Source of the DNA: Cladopsammia gracilis
Lineage: Eukaryota > Cnidaria > Anthozoa > Scleractinia > Dendrophylliidae
Reading direction: 5' to 3'
Assembly (NCBI GenBank): GCA_022457155.1
Contig: JAJGOT010000237.1
Location: forward strand, 1,126,001 to 1,190,000
Length of the DNA stretch: 64,000 nt
Shown here: positions 1-11,089 of the stretch, one piece after another
How positions within the stretch are numbered: position 1 is the first letter of the stretch
How the letters are laid out: each line of letters begins with the position of its first letter
The notes under the pieces: model-generated
What the model was told of the DNA's origin: nothing
Seen by the model: the letters and a program-made list of their open reading frames with translations, nothing else
Database searches by the model: none
Translations under genes and position numbers: made by a program

Positions 1-515
1 TGTTACTTCCAACCACACTTTAATTTGGTGCCAACATTGCAACGGCAGTTTATTAGTTGAGATATAATAGACATGGTGGGGCACTGTTAATCCCAAATTT
101 GCAGGCTGCAGGCAATTTTGAATCAAAATTCCTATAATTCACAGATAACTTAGAAATAATTATATTTACATCTTATTTATTTATTTATTTATTTATTTTC
201 TAAAAGCACCCATCTCGATTAGCTTGATGCTACCTGCAGGTGCCTATAATCTTAAAAATAATCTATTTGTTTAATAAAAGATTGAAAGATTGAAGATTGA
301 AAGTTTTTGGTCTTTGGGCATTTCATCTGGGAAAGCTGGAGAATGTAGAGAGCCCTTGTAGAATCAGACACTACATGTATGTACAGTATAGCCTATGTAA
401 ATACTATGTCATGACACTGTGCAAATGGTACACCCGGTATGTTATAAGTATTTAAAAAATCTATGTTGAGTGTCATACAAAAGCCTTATTCAAACCCTGT
501 GTATGTTTTTGCTGG
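1..515. other. Non-coding stretch with TTTA microsatellite
   Basis: No coding potential was recognised. A perfect (TTTA)n microsatellite lies at about 174-200. It is followed by a short AT-rich segment with repeated 'attgaaagattga' words near 280-303. Confidence 0.6.
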
Positions 516-519
516 TCAA

Positions 520-910
520 ATGGAACCTTTTACATAGTCTATCTAAAAGCTACATGTATGTAGTGGCAAGCATATTATGTCAAAGAAATGGCATAGCTTT
601 TAAATAGTATTTGCATATGTTTGAAATATATTTTACATAGCTTTTACATAAAGCTTCACAAAGCTAAAATGTCACCAAATAGTGATTAAATAGCTTTGAA
701 ATAGAAAAAAAAAAGATATAAATAGCCTTTAAATAGGGTTTACATAGATTTTACATAGCATTGGAATAGAAAAAACATAGGACAAACAATCTTTAAATAG
801 GGTTTACATAGATTTTATATAGCATTGGAATAGAGAAAACATATGATAATACATAGATTGCTTTGAAATAGCGATAGCATATCTCAGTGAACATATTTTG
901 CATAGAATTT
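520..910. repeat. ATAG-rich low-complexity tandem array
   Basis: Words ending in ATAG (aaatag, acatag, gaatag) recur about every 10-12 bases through this stretch. A clear internal duplication is visible: a block starting 'ctttaaatagggtttacata' at about 725 recurs at about 791, a period near 66 bp. No reading frame of interest runs through it. It looks like a degenerate minisatellite built from a short ATAG-containing unit. Confidence 0.7.
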
Positions 911-989
911 ACATGCTGACAGATCTATCCAAAGGTTGCAAAGGGCAATACTTTACAATACCTTTACAATACCTTTAACGAAATTCAGT

Positions 990-1090
990 CTTTTGCCATG
1001 TTTCCTCCAGATTCTTGTCTTAGGTGCTCTTACATGTACGACTTTCAGTGGTTTATTAAGAAAGTAAAAGGCCACTTTGGCCAGTAGAAA
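990..1090. repeat. Copy 1 of a short duplicated segment (copy 2 near 3280-3400)
   Basis: The words 'tttcctccagatt', 'cttaggtgctctt', 'ctttcagtggttta' and 'aaaaggccact' occur in the same order near 3287-3396, with indels between them. The two copies are directly oriented and about 2.3 kb apart. The duplicated piece adjoins the 3' side of the hAT-derived remnant, so it may be a second, shorter copy of the same gene tail. Confidence 0.6.
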
Positions 1091-2700
1091 GCCTTCGAGT
1101 CCTGCAGGCCCTCTGGACTTTAATTGCCAATGATTTCTTTTGTTTGTCTGGCACTTGAATTGTTCTCAAATCTTCACAGACCTTGATGTATGCAGAACAT
1201 AGCCACTTCCAGAGTTGTGTGAGTGTAGATTCAACTGTGGTGATGAATTTGACCTGATCATTAGCATCTCCACAGGCCAGCACCAATCGATGGTTGATGC
1301 AGTGTGTTCATACAAGGCGAGGACACATTGCCTGCAGTCTGGCACCAACACCATTCCTAACTCCTGTCATGACATTGGCACCATCTTATCCAAATCCGCG
1401 GGTGAGCTCAAATTGAAGGCCACTTTCCTTCAGCTCTTCTGTAATTAATTGTGTAATGGTTTCAGCATTAGTGGAGTTGGGTGATTCAAGACAGCCCTTT
1501 ACTTCTATGAAGTGTGTTTCTCCGGCCTCATCTACATAGCCAACATAAATTAAAAGTTGTTTGATAACAGCACAATCAGTTACGTAGTCCACAAGATCAT
1601 GCTGCATGACTTTGCTTCATTAATTTGGGAAAGCATCTTCTTCAGTAACTGCCCAAGTAGTTGTCGCTGCTCCCCCTGGAACCTTTCTTCCAGTGTCCCA
1701 CCATCTCTTTGAGTCCAGCCTGCTTTTCTAGGTTAAGCAATGACTTCATAATGGTGATCTCTTCATAGGCCAACGAATAACAACTGAGCATGGCATTGAA
1801 GGTAACATTATCGGCTTTCTCCTGGATTAACTTGTGTTGTTGTGCCAGGGGGCTTTTTCTTCTTTCCAGTTCAAGAAGAGGAGTGTTGAGGTTTCCAGTT
1901 GTTTGTGCATGGCCCAGGTCCTTTTTGTCTCCAGGTTGAGCTTTACTATTAATTAGGGCAGACCTCTTGTAGCAAATGGATGGCTTACAGTTAAACTTTG
2001 CATCTTTGTTAAACTTGCTCTTTGTGTTATGGATTTGACAAAGAAAGCAGTACATCCCCTCCCCTTCCACAAAAACGAGCCACTTCATCCCTATATCTTC
2101 TGAAAATGCCAGGTTTTCTTCAAAGAACCACCTATGCTGAAATTTGTCGCCTTTTCCCTTTTGTTTTTCTTGTTCACTTTTCGAAAGCTCCGAACATGAT
2201 CCGGTGCAGGTGTAATAACTGTGCAGTGTTTTTTTTCCTTACAGCATCAGGAAAGTATTCCTCCAAGAGCTTTATGGCTTCCTTTGTTATCCAGTTTAAG
2301 AGGAGAGGTCCAACTTGAAGGGCTCTCTGCAAATACAGTACCAGAATGCGCTGTGAATTCCACGGGTTCATTATTTATTTTTATAAAGTTACCGCCACAA
2401 TTGAATAAAATACAAACTATTATGTTGGAAATTGTTAACTAATGAAATATGAAAATCTTACCGTACCATTAATTTTGTCCCAGATGACGACGGGCCATTC
2501 TCAGAAGCAACCCCTGCTGTTTTACAAGCACCAGCCGAATTAGACACAGAGGGCTGCATGTTAATACTTGTACTTGTACGCATGTCGCTATTTGTACTGG
2601 AAAGCGCTTGATTATGTTTAGTATCTGGTGGGAAGAAATTAACATAAACTACTTGTTGAGTCAAAATTATGTTCTTGTGGCTCAAATCACCTAATTAATA
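1056..2700 (-). pseudogene. hAT-transposase-derived (DUF4371/KIAA1586-like) remnant
   Basis: Read on the minus strand, pieces of one protein appear in order. First is a possible N-terminal exon (2685-2464) ending at a GTAAGA donor. Next is a segment after a TTTGCAG acceptor near 2330. Then a block with KWLVFVEGEGMYCFLC (2088 down), resembling the TTF-like zinc-binding start of hAT-derived genes. Last is a core with LLIYVGYVDEAGETHF, DGANVMTGVRNGVGARLQ and THCINHRLVLACGDAN (about 1590-1160). The core is broken by two in-frame stops (before DGAN and before THC) and by frame changes around 1640 and 2170. The motifs match the RNase H-like region of hAT-derived zinc-finger genes. It is probably non-functional. 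Family assignment is from motif memory. Confidence 0.65.
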
Positions 2701-4500
2701 TTAAAATTGACCTTGTACTAAAACAAAAAACTGACATGAAACCATCGTTGAAATGACGTAAAAACAACCACAAACAGTCGTCAAGGCTCAAGTTCTAATA
2801 ATACAATAAGTACAAATTTTTGCGTAGACTTCCTTTGTGGGCACCTCTTGAGTACATGAAAAGGTCATTTTTAGAAATAGTGTGGGAAACAAACCAATGG
2901 CTTACCGATTGAAACTTACATTTATTCTTGTACCTGCCTGACGTTTTGCCGCAGACTTCACAGTTAGTCACACAGTTCCACACGAAATGTGACATAGTTG
3001 CCAGCTACTGTACGTTTAGACTAACATGTAAAGTTACATAATTAAGTAAAGAACAAGTTAAGCAGAATAAATAAATATTTAAAAGAGACAAAAAAATGCT
3101 AGCAACAACTGAAAGCCTTCTGGGATAATTCATTCTCATGTTATCACATCACCTGAAGGTCACGTCACCATAAAGGCCATTCTAGTCTTTTGCATCTTGG
3201 TCTGAAAGATCTGATTAGAAAATATAAAATTGCCAAAACATCCAATAAAACCATTCACATCGCTCAAAGCTCCTCATGCTTTGCTGCATTTCCTCCAGAT
3301 CCTTGACTTAGGTGCTCTTGCCACTTTCAGTGGTTTACAAATGTATTAAGGAAAGCATACTCTGGGCACATAAAAGGCCACTTCGTCCACAGGTCCCTAA
3401 CATAAATTGTCTTCATTACACATGCTCCACATTGAACTGTGTGCTGCATCTTGCACCGATGAACATCCAGTGACCACCACAAATGTCTTGTTTTGTGTAT
3501 TTATTTACGAGGACAAAACAGTCTGGTACCTACAATAGACCTTATAGAAAACGAAAGTACAAGACTTGCAGGTGTTTTTGTTCCTGAAGAATTGGTAAAT
3601 GCTATTTGTTGATTTTGTCCACAAAGAACAACCTCTGGTTGTCATTCATATTGTGACAGTTAGTTGACTATGGACAGGTTCTTAACTTCTCTAACAAAGA
3701 ACAGATGGTAATGGATTATATCAAAGGCCTTGTATCCAAGGTAGAGATTTTGCCAACTGATTAAAAAAAGTGACAAAAGTCCTGGTCAATTGTCTTGCTT
3801 TCTTCCCTAGTGGTTAGTCCAACTTCTCAAACAATCCATTCTATGCCGACTCGCTTCGCACCAGACACTTCTCTCGTCCATACTGCATAGTACATGCTAT
3901 ACTGCATGCATAGCAGTGCAGTACAGTGCAGCCCATACTGCTGCTTTGAACCAACGTTCGAGCTCCCACCGATAGCTCTTGTAACAATTCCACGGGGTGT
4001 GCATTTAATTTGTGACGTGCCATTATCGGTAGGCTCCAAACTTAACTGTCAATCTGCTGTCACCACCAGCTAACTGAGGTCGTGCGGGTTAAGTGCTTGC
4101 AAGGCGGCTACCATGTAGACTGCATGAACCAAAATTAGGAAAAGATTCCAGAGTTGTCCATTATGCTATGTAAAAATGCCCCTTGTCCCCGTTGAACATT
4201 GGATCGATGTGGAATAACAAGTTTTATTCAATTTCCTTGGCTTTCCTGGTTGGACTTGTGACTGTTACATACATGTAGGCAAAACACTCCTGACTTTGGC
4301 GTGTTGCATCCTTTTACAATTTCATCAGAGTCAACAACTTAAAGATTTGGCCCTGTTTTACCATGTTCTTTAATCCCTATTTTTTTTTAACAGGTAAGGG
4401 AGAGTTTTAAAATAAAAGTATTTTTTTGCTGAGCAAAGAAACGGTCTGTCTTTATTTTTTAACCCAAATCCGTATGGAAAAGTGTTCAAGATTTGTGAGT
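2700..4500. other. Intergenic stretch without a recognised gene
   Basis: Only short open frames occur and none has recognisable motifs or splice support. The one notable part is the partial duplicate of 990-1090 at about 3280-3400. A short run around 3885-3945 is rich in 'tactgca' and 'gcatag' words. Confidence 0.5.
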
Positions 4501-4520
4501 CATCTGTAATAGCTGCAATG

Positions 4521-4763
4521 TTAAAAACATGCCATTTTTTTTTTTTCAAGTGTTCTGTGGAGTGAAGAATGGGTTGTTTCTTGCAGAGCATAATTATCTT
4601 GAATGTTAAGCATAGCTGGGTGATGGGTGATAGTGAATGGGATTCGGTCCTTTATGACTTGTGCTCTTTTAAGGCTTTTTTTGCTCTTGCAATTTGTTCT
4701 TTTAGGAAGCATCCTTTGTATCCTTGTTTTGTCATGAGTTTGGAATTCAGAGTCAGTGTTCAA
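4521..4763 (-). pseudogene. Possible Penelope-like reverse transcriptase fragment
   Basis: An 80-residue minus-strand frame contains KDRIPFTITHHPAMLNIQ followed by a basic stretch. This resembles the conserved R-x-P-x-x-x-x-HPA-x-x-x-I region near the end of the reverse transcriptase of Penelope-like elements. The frame is short, is preceded by a lysine-rich segment and stops soon after. A Penelope-like 3' end lies about 1.2 kb away on the same strand, so both may be remains of one element. Weak support. Confidence 0.35.
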
Positions 4764-5023
4764 AGAAAAATTAATTCTCTGTGGAGCAAATATGGCGAAA
4801 GTGTTCTACCAGAAGAGCATTACAAAATTGCTACCCATTCCTAAGAGATCATACTAGAAAGTCTTCTTTTTGAATCAATCTTCAAACGCCCAGGAGCTCA
4901 GTGAGTTGAAAAACACAATGTGTAGTGGAGAGTTTTGAGAGAAAGTTATCAAAATTCAATCTCGCCAAGATTTTCTTTGTCATAGGCCCATGAATTTTGA
5001 TATTATGAAAAGTGAACTTTTAC

Positions 5024-5325
5024 CCATTTATGCATGGCTTCTAGCATCCTACTTTTCTTCTTCGCTGCCTCAAGTGCTTCTGTAATCTCCCTCTTGTCAG
5101 CATCTAATGTGGACATCTTATTCTTCAATGATAGAAACTCGTCTCTCTCTGTCTCCAATGTTTTTTGAAGGGTGCTGTGCTTTGTTTCAGTGATTATCTT
5201 CTGTGCACAGAGGTCTGATAATGCAGTCTTTTCTTTGTCACATTGCAGTAGGACAACTTTTGGGATTGGCTTGTTTAACTCCCGTGCTTCTATTTCTGTT
5301 CCCTGGTCTTTTTGTGGTGGGACTA
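5024..5325 (-). CDS. Unidentified coiled-coil exon candidate
   Basis: A minus-strand frame without ATG stays open for about 100 codons and reads as a charged helical sequence. Visible words include DKEKTALSDLCAQ, LQKTLETERDEFLSLKN and DADKREITEALEAAKKK. Hydrophobic residues recur in heptad-like spacing, typical of coiled coils. The upstream limit is a stop codon near 5330 beside an AG that could be an acceptor. The downstream limit is a GTAAAAG donor at 5023. No partner exons were found, so it could be an orphan exon, part of a multi-copy gene, or the coiled-coil part of a retroelement ORF1. Confidence 0.4.
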
Positions 5326-5739
5326 CTCAGTAAGCTAAAGGTGTTTTTCACTGTGAAATAATGAAAAATTAATAAAGGCTATAAGTACAGCTATGAATGC
5401 TAATTAGTTACAACCATGACTGGCATTACAACTACCAAACTGCATTAAAGTGCATGAAAAGCTTTGTGAAAAAAAAATTGCATTGATGAACTCTAATTCA
5501 ACCTGCCACGTTAGCAATGGTACACAATTGTTTCCTAGTTTACCACTAATAAACTATTTGTACCAACGTTTTCCCTTCAGATATGAGAGCAACAGGACAA
5601 AACAATTTCTGTCGGTTGAAAATTTTGCTGACAAAATGCCAAGTCAACCAATAAACACTGAATGGCAAGAGCCAATGGACAACTGCAAAGGTACCGGATC
5701 CTGGAGGATCTAGTCAGCAAATTTACGACTGAAGTAATA

Positions 5740-6240
5740 AACAATATAAGAAAGGCTGACGGTACAGTTGGGAAAAAATTGTATATCTCCAATTGTTCGT
5801 CTGGCACGGCCTGACTTCTTCAGGGTACTGATTATAGGTAACATCGTTACAATTCAAATAACCAAGAAACAATGGAATATAAGGTTACAAGCAAAAACGT
5901 TACAAAATTCAAATAATACAAGATAAGTAATAAAAGATGACATGTGCTATAAATATATAATAAGGGGGTTTACAATTCCTCGCACTTATTGATACCCTTG
6001 GGTTCAAGTGTTTGACCCCGTTCTATTAATAATCCCTCCCTTGCTTTGTGTGTAGCGTCACAAGATGAATGCACGAGTTCTAATGGGATGAGTTCCATGT
6101 CAGTGGGTGAATGGAAAATGGAATGAAAGTGTAGTAGGTCTCGAGGTAGGGGTGGGTCTGTCAACTGGTCTTCAGTGTTCGTTAAATCTGTCTTTAAGTC
6201 GCCATTTCGTTTCACCTATGTACTGCCATGCAGGGGGTAT
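5740..6240 (-). mobile_element. Penelope-like element 3' end (GIY-YIG C-terminus)
   Basis: The minus-strand frame at 6215-5970 ends DMELIPLELVHSS...KAREGLLIERGQTLEPKGINKCEEL. This matches my recollection of the C-terminal part of the GIY-YIG endonuclease domain of Penelope-like retroelements. It is followed (lower coordinates) by an AT-rich tail with 'accctgaagaagtcaggcc' near 5810, the CTGAAGAAG motif often seen after these ORFs. The frame upstream of 6215 is broken, so this is a 5'-truncated, decayed copy. Confidence 0.55.
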
Positions 6241-6370
6241 CACGGAGTAATACGTCCACTCTTTATTGGCGGAGTACTGTAGATGCTTGCTGGAGAAGGT
6301 GAACAAGACTTGCTTAATGGTTTAGTTACAGGGCACTGGAGATGCTCGTTGTAGAAGACTGCTACCCTTC

Positions 6371-6480
6371 TGGGAGCTACATGTTCCACCCTACCTCGTA
6401 TGGGAGATACACATTCCGCCCTACCTCCTATGGGAGCTACATGTCCCGTTCTACCTCCAATGGGAGCTACATGTTCCACT
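6371..6480. repeat. 30-bp minisatellite (3.7 copies)
   Basis: Units starting at 6371, 6401, 6431 and 6461 share 'tgggagctacatgttccacc' with a few substitutions. The period is exactly 30 bp. On the minus strand it reads as a 10-residue repeat around HVAPIGGR. The frame is open because the unit length is divisible by three. There is no other sign that it is translated. Confidence 0.85.
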
Positions 6481-6725
6481 TATTGTGGACTTATTGCCAT
6501 TTTGCCCACTGCTTGAAGATTGTTTTCACTTTTTCGAAACATCCGTCTTCTCCCTCAGACTGAAGGACGTATTTTAGCACCTCGTTCTTTTTGAAGAATT
6601 TAACAACATCCTTCCTTTTGGCATTTTGTCAAATACATCAAAGCGTGTCCTGATCTCTCTTGTTGATGCAGGCCCCCGCTTTTCTGTAACTACTCATGGA
6701 TGTCAATGTTGCCATGACAAAATTG

Positions 6726-6960
6726 CTAGTCCGAAGACTTTGGTTGTTGCTTGGCAGCTCGGCGAGGGTTTTTGGCATGGCTAATTTCAGTTGCCTTTAC
6801 ATTTCTGTCTTCCAAGAGTTTCTGTAGGTAGACATCTGTTTTACTCTTTTCCCAGATGTCCTTCTGGTATACTGGTTGGCCTTTCTTGATCTCATCAGCA
6901 AAAATGGTATCCAGCATGATTTTGTCGCTGTCAGTAAGTTTGTCGGAAACGAGACAAATA
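6726..6960 (-). CDS. Unidentified open frame, possible exon of a multi-copy gene
   Basis: A minus-strand frame reads DKLTDSDKIMLDTIFADEIKKGQPVYQKDIWEKSKTD and continues to a stop at 6726 after a basic tail (RRAAKQQPKSSD). It stays open upstream of the first Met to about 7010, with no clear start. The composition looks protein-like, but I do not recognise the domain. No splice partners were established. It could be the C-terminal exon of a repeat-associated gene. Confidence 0.35.
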
Positions 6961-7286
6961 CAAGTCTGCTTGAATATCCGACAACAACAACGATTTCTTC
7001 TCTACAATTTTCTTCTAGATCGCATGATCTTCTCTCTTCAACCAACTACTGTGTTCATGAAACCTAACCTAACCTTTTTTAAGATGATTGACACTTGGTA
7101 TTACGCCAACGAGAATCAATTAAGAAGAACTACATCTTATCACGGATCACTTCGTGACTGTCCCTTAACATTCCGGAATTATTATTTGTAAATCAACGTT
7201 GTTATCAACTTGAATGTAAAAAAGCGAAAAGATAAAGTATACTATGAAAATATGTAAACACTATTTGCGCACAGATTCCAACAAGT

Positions 7287-7450
7287 TTAGAACTCTTCCG
7301 ATTTGTTGTCCTCCTTTTCTTTGGTTGGTTTTGGAGAGGCAGCTAACTTGCTCATTTTGTTAGTTGGCATTCTCTGTTCCAGCTCTGCCTTTTCTTCAAA
7401 CAATTGTCTGGGGGGTTTCAGTTTGCTGTTGTTTGAGAATGGTGGATATC
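7287..7450 (-). CDS. Short unidentified C-terminal coding fragment
   Basis: A minus-strand frame lacking ATG reads SGYPPFSNNSKLKPPRQLF, then EEKAELEQRMPTNKMSKLAAS and a charged tail ending EDNKSEEF plus stop at 7287. The run is short but strongly protein-like (charged, helical, then a lysine-rich tail). A stop lies immediately upstream, so it is either the last exon of something unseen or a pseudogene piece. No family recognised. Confidence 0.3.
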
Positions 7451-8051
7451 CACTTTAAATGATCCAGTGCATTCCTCTCCACTTCTATTTCTTCGAAACC
7501 AAGAAAAATATTTTTTTGTTCGGAGATACATTGACAATCACTGGATTAATCATTCCACATGCCTTCCACAATGATGAACGTTCTTTCAGTTTAACGGACG
7601 CAATTTATGCAAGGATGGGTACTCCGGGCAAATAAGACTGCAAGTCCTTTACCTCTCTGAAATGTTGCTGCTTTTTACCTCTCTTGACTTGAAAAACCAG
7701 GCCCCTACAAAAACCAATTAGTAACAACTAAGACCTCTTTTAAGATATGGTAGGTGGACTTAGCTATGAGAAGCTCAGGCCACCAAAAATAACTAAGTGA
7801 AAATGAAGAAACATTTGCAACTTTAAATTTAGGAACCAGAAAATGGGTACTATTACGATTGAATGGGATGTTAATAGACTAAAAATAAATGGATGGCCAA
7901 ATATAAAGATTTGACAGACTCGAAATTTAGATGAACCTTATTGAGTGGAATTCTCAGTGAAGCGTTTTAACAAAAGGCATATAAATAAGCTACTTAATAA
8001 AAATTTGAACTACAGAAAGAATCGATTTCATCATGCAAGATTTTAGCCTCG

Positions 8052-8172
8052 GAACAGGCCTCCTTTTGGGGAATTGGGTTAGGTTATATTGCAGCAGAGC
8101 GCTCTGCTCGCTTCACTCTCCGAATTTTCCACGCAATTATAACCTAACCCAATTCCCCCAAAAAGCCTGTTC
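8052..8172. repeat. Fold-back element (inverted repeat)
   Basis: The left arm 8052-8088 (gaacaggcctccttttgggg...) is the near-perfect reverse complement of the right arm 8138-8172 (...cccaaaaagcctgttc). The loop is about 50 bp. This is typical of a small fold-back MITE. No target-site duplication was resolved. Confidence 0.85.
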
Positions 8173-8327
8173 ACAGGCTAGCGAGATTTATACAGAATCC
8201 AAGCTCTTCACTGGCTTGAGAAGCCATTATTGTATTCACTGCTTTTATTCAGTGTCTTATTAAAAAAAATTAATTACATAGTTTACATATTACAACAGCA
8301 AAGAATCTGATTAACAATGTTTGCTTA

Positions 8328-8646
8328 CCAAGCTGAAATGGAATGTGCTTCCTTCAGCTCTTTCATTAATGCTTTAGAGCACCATGTTTCTGGGCTGCCA
8401 TAAACAACATCAACGTTGTCAAATCCACCGGCACGAAGCTCTGCTTCTTCCTCATTTCCAAGTCCAATGGCAAACGCTTTGAGACCAAGACTTGTTAAGT
8501 CTTCAACTTGATTCTTCATTATTGAAACGAGTGGCGACACAAACGCAACAAGAACAGTTGCTTGTTCTAACCTCCAAACTTCTATGAGAACACAAGGAAG
8601 CAACTGGAAGATTAGGCTCTTACCAAATCCAGTCCCCAGAATTCCA
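8328..8646 (-). pseudogene. RecQ-like helicase exon fragment
   Basis: The minus-strand frame contains a Walker A-like GTGFGKSLIFQLLP, then VSPLVSIMKNQVEDLTSLGLKA and VVYGSPETW. These match motifs I, Ia and the following region of RecQ-type ATP-dependent DNA helicases, of which corals carry many copies. The last codons meet a GTAAGC donor at about 8328. No motif II-VI exon was found. The 5' side stops where a duplicated MULE-like segment begins (8647), and the residues before the Walker motif are degenerate (the usual PTGFGKS reads GTGFGKS). It is a truncated gene fragment, not a working helicase. Confidence 0.6.
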
Positions 8647-9310
8647 AGCCAGGTTGTGATTATGCCGCTCACATATCATGTTAATGTCGTAAGTCAACTT
8701 TTCTTTTGTCATTTTGATCAGCCTGTCCAACAAATCCCATATTGCGAGCATACTTCAAAAGATTCACCAAACAGTTGTCCGCATGCTGTCTTTTTTACCT
8801 TTGAGGTATATTCTCTTAAAAACTCGGTGGAAAGCCTTGACATACATGTTAGTGTTAATCTGGAGGCCTATTCTGTAGCAATAGGCCTATGCTTTTTTGT
8901 TACCCATTCTCTAATGAAGTAAGTATAGAATTGTTTGCATTTGGCACCAGTGTTCAGTCAGCTAAGAAGAGCTAGCCTCCAAACAGTCATTAACCATGTT
9001 TTCTTGTGTTTGCTGCAGGACTATCCTTAGCATTTTGTAAACTTCAGCTTCAGTGGGAATGTCGCCAATTTTTTTCACTATTCTTCCTTCCAGGCTTTAT
9101 CCACATGCCACGTGCAGACGAGTTTGATGGGCCTGGAATCACCCATAACGGCCAGCCAAACATTGTAAAATTGTGGTCCGGTGTCACTCTTAAAGAATTT
9201 CGCATTGATGACACCACAACTCTTCTTTATCTTGCTAAAAACATTGTCATTGTTGCAAAGTCCTTGTGACTTGACAAACACCATGCCGCAGGGAACCCTT
9301 GACCAAATTT
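8647..9310 (-). mobile_element. MULE-like duplicated segment, copy 1
   Basis: This roughly 664-bp block is nearly identical to 11090-11751 (direct orientation, offset about 2.44 kb). The minus-strand frame ends GPQFYNVWLAVMGDSRP followed by LVCTWHVDKAWKEE. The CTWHVDKAWK-type motif resembles the MULE transposase region of a multi-copy cnidarian element family. Copy 1 is bordered by a RecQ-like fragment on the low side and an alpha-2-macroglobulin-like fragment on the high side. This differs from the context of copy 2. Confidence 0.65.
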
Positions 9311-9420
9311 CTCTGTAGACCCAGGTTTCTGGAAGGAATGATCTCACTCTAACGTCGGCAAAGACTTCATCATCAGTGGGCCCTATGTCATGGTTACTTC
9401 TTTGAAGCAACGCCATGTCT
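9311..9420 (-). pseudogene. Possible alpha-2-macroglobulin-family exon fragment
   Basis: After a TTTTTAG acceptor at about 9421 the minus-strand frame reads DIGPTDDEVFADVRVRSFLP then ETWVYRE. The VRSF-x-PETW motif is characteristic of the bait-region-distal part of thioester proteins (A2M/CD109/C3 family). The frame then runs into the duplicated MULE-like block. Only about 36 residues are present and no other exon was found. It looks like an orphan fragment. The identification rests on one short motif. Confidence 0.35.
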
Positions 9421-10435
9421 AAAAATATAATGTGCTGTTAGTGACAATAATTATAATACTTAATTTATAGAGTAAGAAAACAAGGCTACTTTTGCATTGA
9501 TTTCAAAGAACATATGGTGCGTTTTATGGGAATTAAGCACTGTTACTCTTTTTTCCCCTTAGTACGTCTGATTAGCGTACTTAGGTTTATTTACGGATGT
9601 CACACTTTTCCTTGTTTTCCCCTTAGTACTTTTGATGCCAAATTTTTCATGTTATATCTCTTCTTTCTTGAAAACTGGCTTTGCTAAGGGGGAAACCCAG
9701 TATTAAATACTGCGATGAATAAAAAATGCTGCGATGAACAGAACACAAAAAGGCGTATTTTTGGATGTATCTGAATGAGTACACTTTGGCATACACCCTC
9801 TACACCTCTACATGACATATTTCTTTTTTTATGCAAACCCTTTCTTTATACGTGTTTCTGTTGTCATAGCAACACCGTTTAGCTTACATTTGTCCTTTTT
9901 TTCAGTCCATCCCCTCCTGTAGCCATGCTATTTCTACGGCTTAGTTGAGATCCAAACCACTAGTAAGTGCACGAATTTCTTTTCCGTGAGTTTGGACCAT
10001 AATTGGTGATGTTGACAGTTCGGTGCACGTGTCTTGTGCGAAATGACTGGCGGCTTGGCCAGGCCAAGGTTCCTTTTATAGTCAGTGTCCTCGTTGAAAT
10101 AATTATTAATTTGTAATGTGTACCATATTTTTAACTAGGATGATCCACCCCCTGTATAGGTCAAAATTACATGTCCTACCACCTCTGTGCTCAGGCCCAT
10201 CCTCCACCCACACCCTCTTTTGCTTATTGATCAGTCCCTCCTTATCAATGGCGATGAACTACTGTAAACCAGTAACAGAAAATATCTAGTGATTTTTTTA
10301 TGTTTTCCTACCCCTTTAATTCAATCTGAAATATAAATAGATTTGCATGATTCAGATTATTAAAAATATGACAGCTAATTTTTTTTAAGATACCTTCATT
10401 TATTGTCACTGAGACATCTTAATCTGTTTTTCCAT
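9421..10435. other. Intergenic stretch without a recognised gene
   Basis: No supported coding region. Runs of 'ttttccccttagtac' occur twice near 9550-9630, suggesting a small local duplication. The rest is unique-looking AT-rich sequence. Confidence 0.5.
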
Positions 10436-11080
10436 TTATTTCCTTGAGAAAGGCTCCTTGTTCTTCAAATGTGGAACGTGCCAAAACGTGCCAGTCGCAC
10501 TTTTTATTTTTTCGGTGGAAAAGAAGCGTGGTTGTGTCTCCATGTTCTTGTTAGCTGGAGCATCCTCGTTGTTCTTAAGAGTGATAATGTCTTGGTCGTG
10601 TTGATCATTAAGGGAAACAAACAAGTTGTGGGCTGCGCTGATTTGTTTTTATACATGTAGCTGTTTAAGAGCAGTGAAATTATTGAAGCTATTCAGCTCT
10701 TCCATGATTTGCAAAAGGGTGCCTTTGATTCTTCCTTTTGAAGCGTCATTGTCATCTGGACAGGCTCGAATACAAGTTAGGCTGTTTTGAATTTCTTCCA
10801 CTTGTTGCTGGCCTGAATTTATAAACGTACAATCGGGATCCTCGTCCAGATGTTTTGAGGATTGCGCAAGTTGATCGCTTCACTTGGTAGATATACTTAC
10901 AGGTGGTGTTCATTATAAGTAAGTCAGGGCTGGTGCAGGTGAATGAATGGACACAGAGTTCACACTCAGCACATGACATCCTACATGTGTCCTTTTGATG
11001 GCACGCTACAGGAGCTTCCATGACCTCATAACATGTCTTGCCTTTTTTGGAAAGAACTTTCCATTTTCCATCAGCGACCT
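10436..11080 (-). pseudogene. SWIM zinc-finger / C-terminal part of a MULE-like protein
   Basis: The minus-strand frame at 11021-10850 has CRMSCAECELCVHSFTC and, a few residues later, TTCKYIYQVK. This resembles the SWIM-type zinc finger (C-x-C...C-x-H) found after the MULE transposase domain in a cnidarian multi-copy family. Further on (10624-10436) the same strand gives METQPRFFSTEKIKS, resembling the C-terminus of those proteins. Frames are broken between the blocks. With the transposase-like piece at 11725-11519 it forms one decayed element in the expected order. Confidence 0.5.
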
Positions 11081-11089
11081 TCTCTACGG

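Noticed and set aside
2022..2318. 98-codon plus-strand frame
   Set aside because: Antisense shadow of the hAT-derived remnant.
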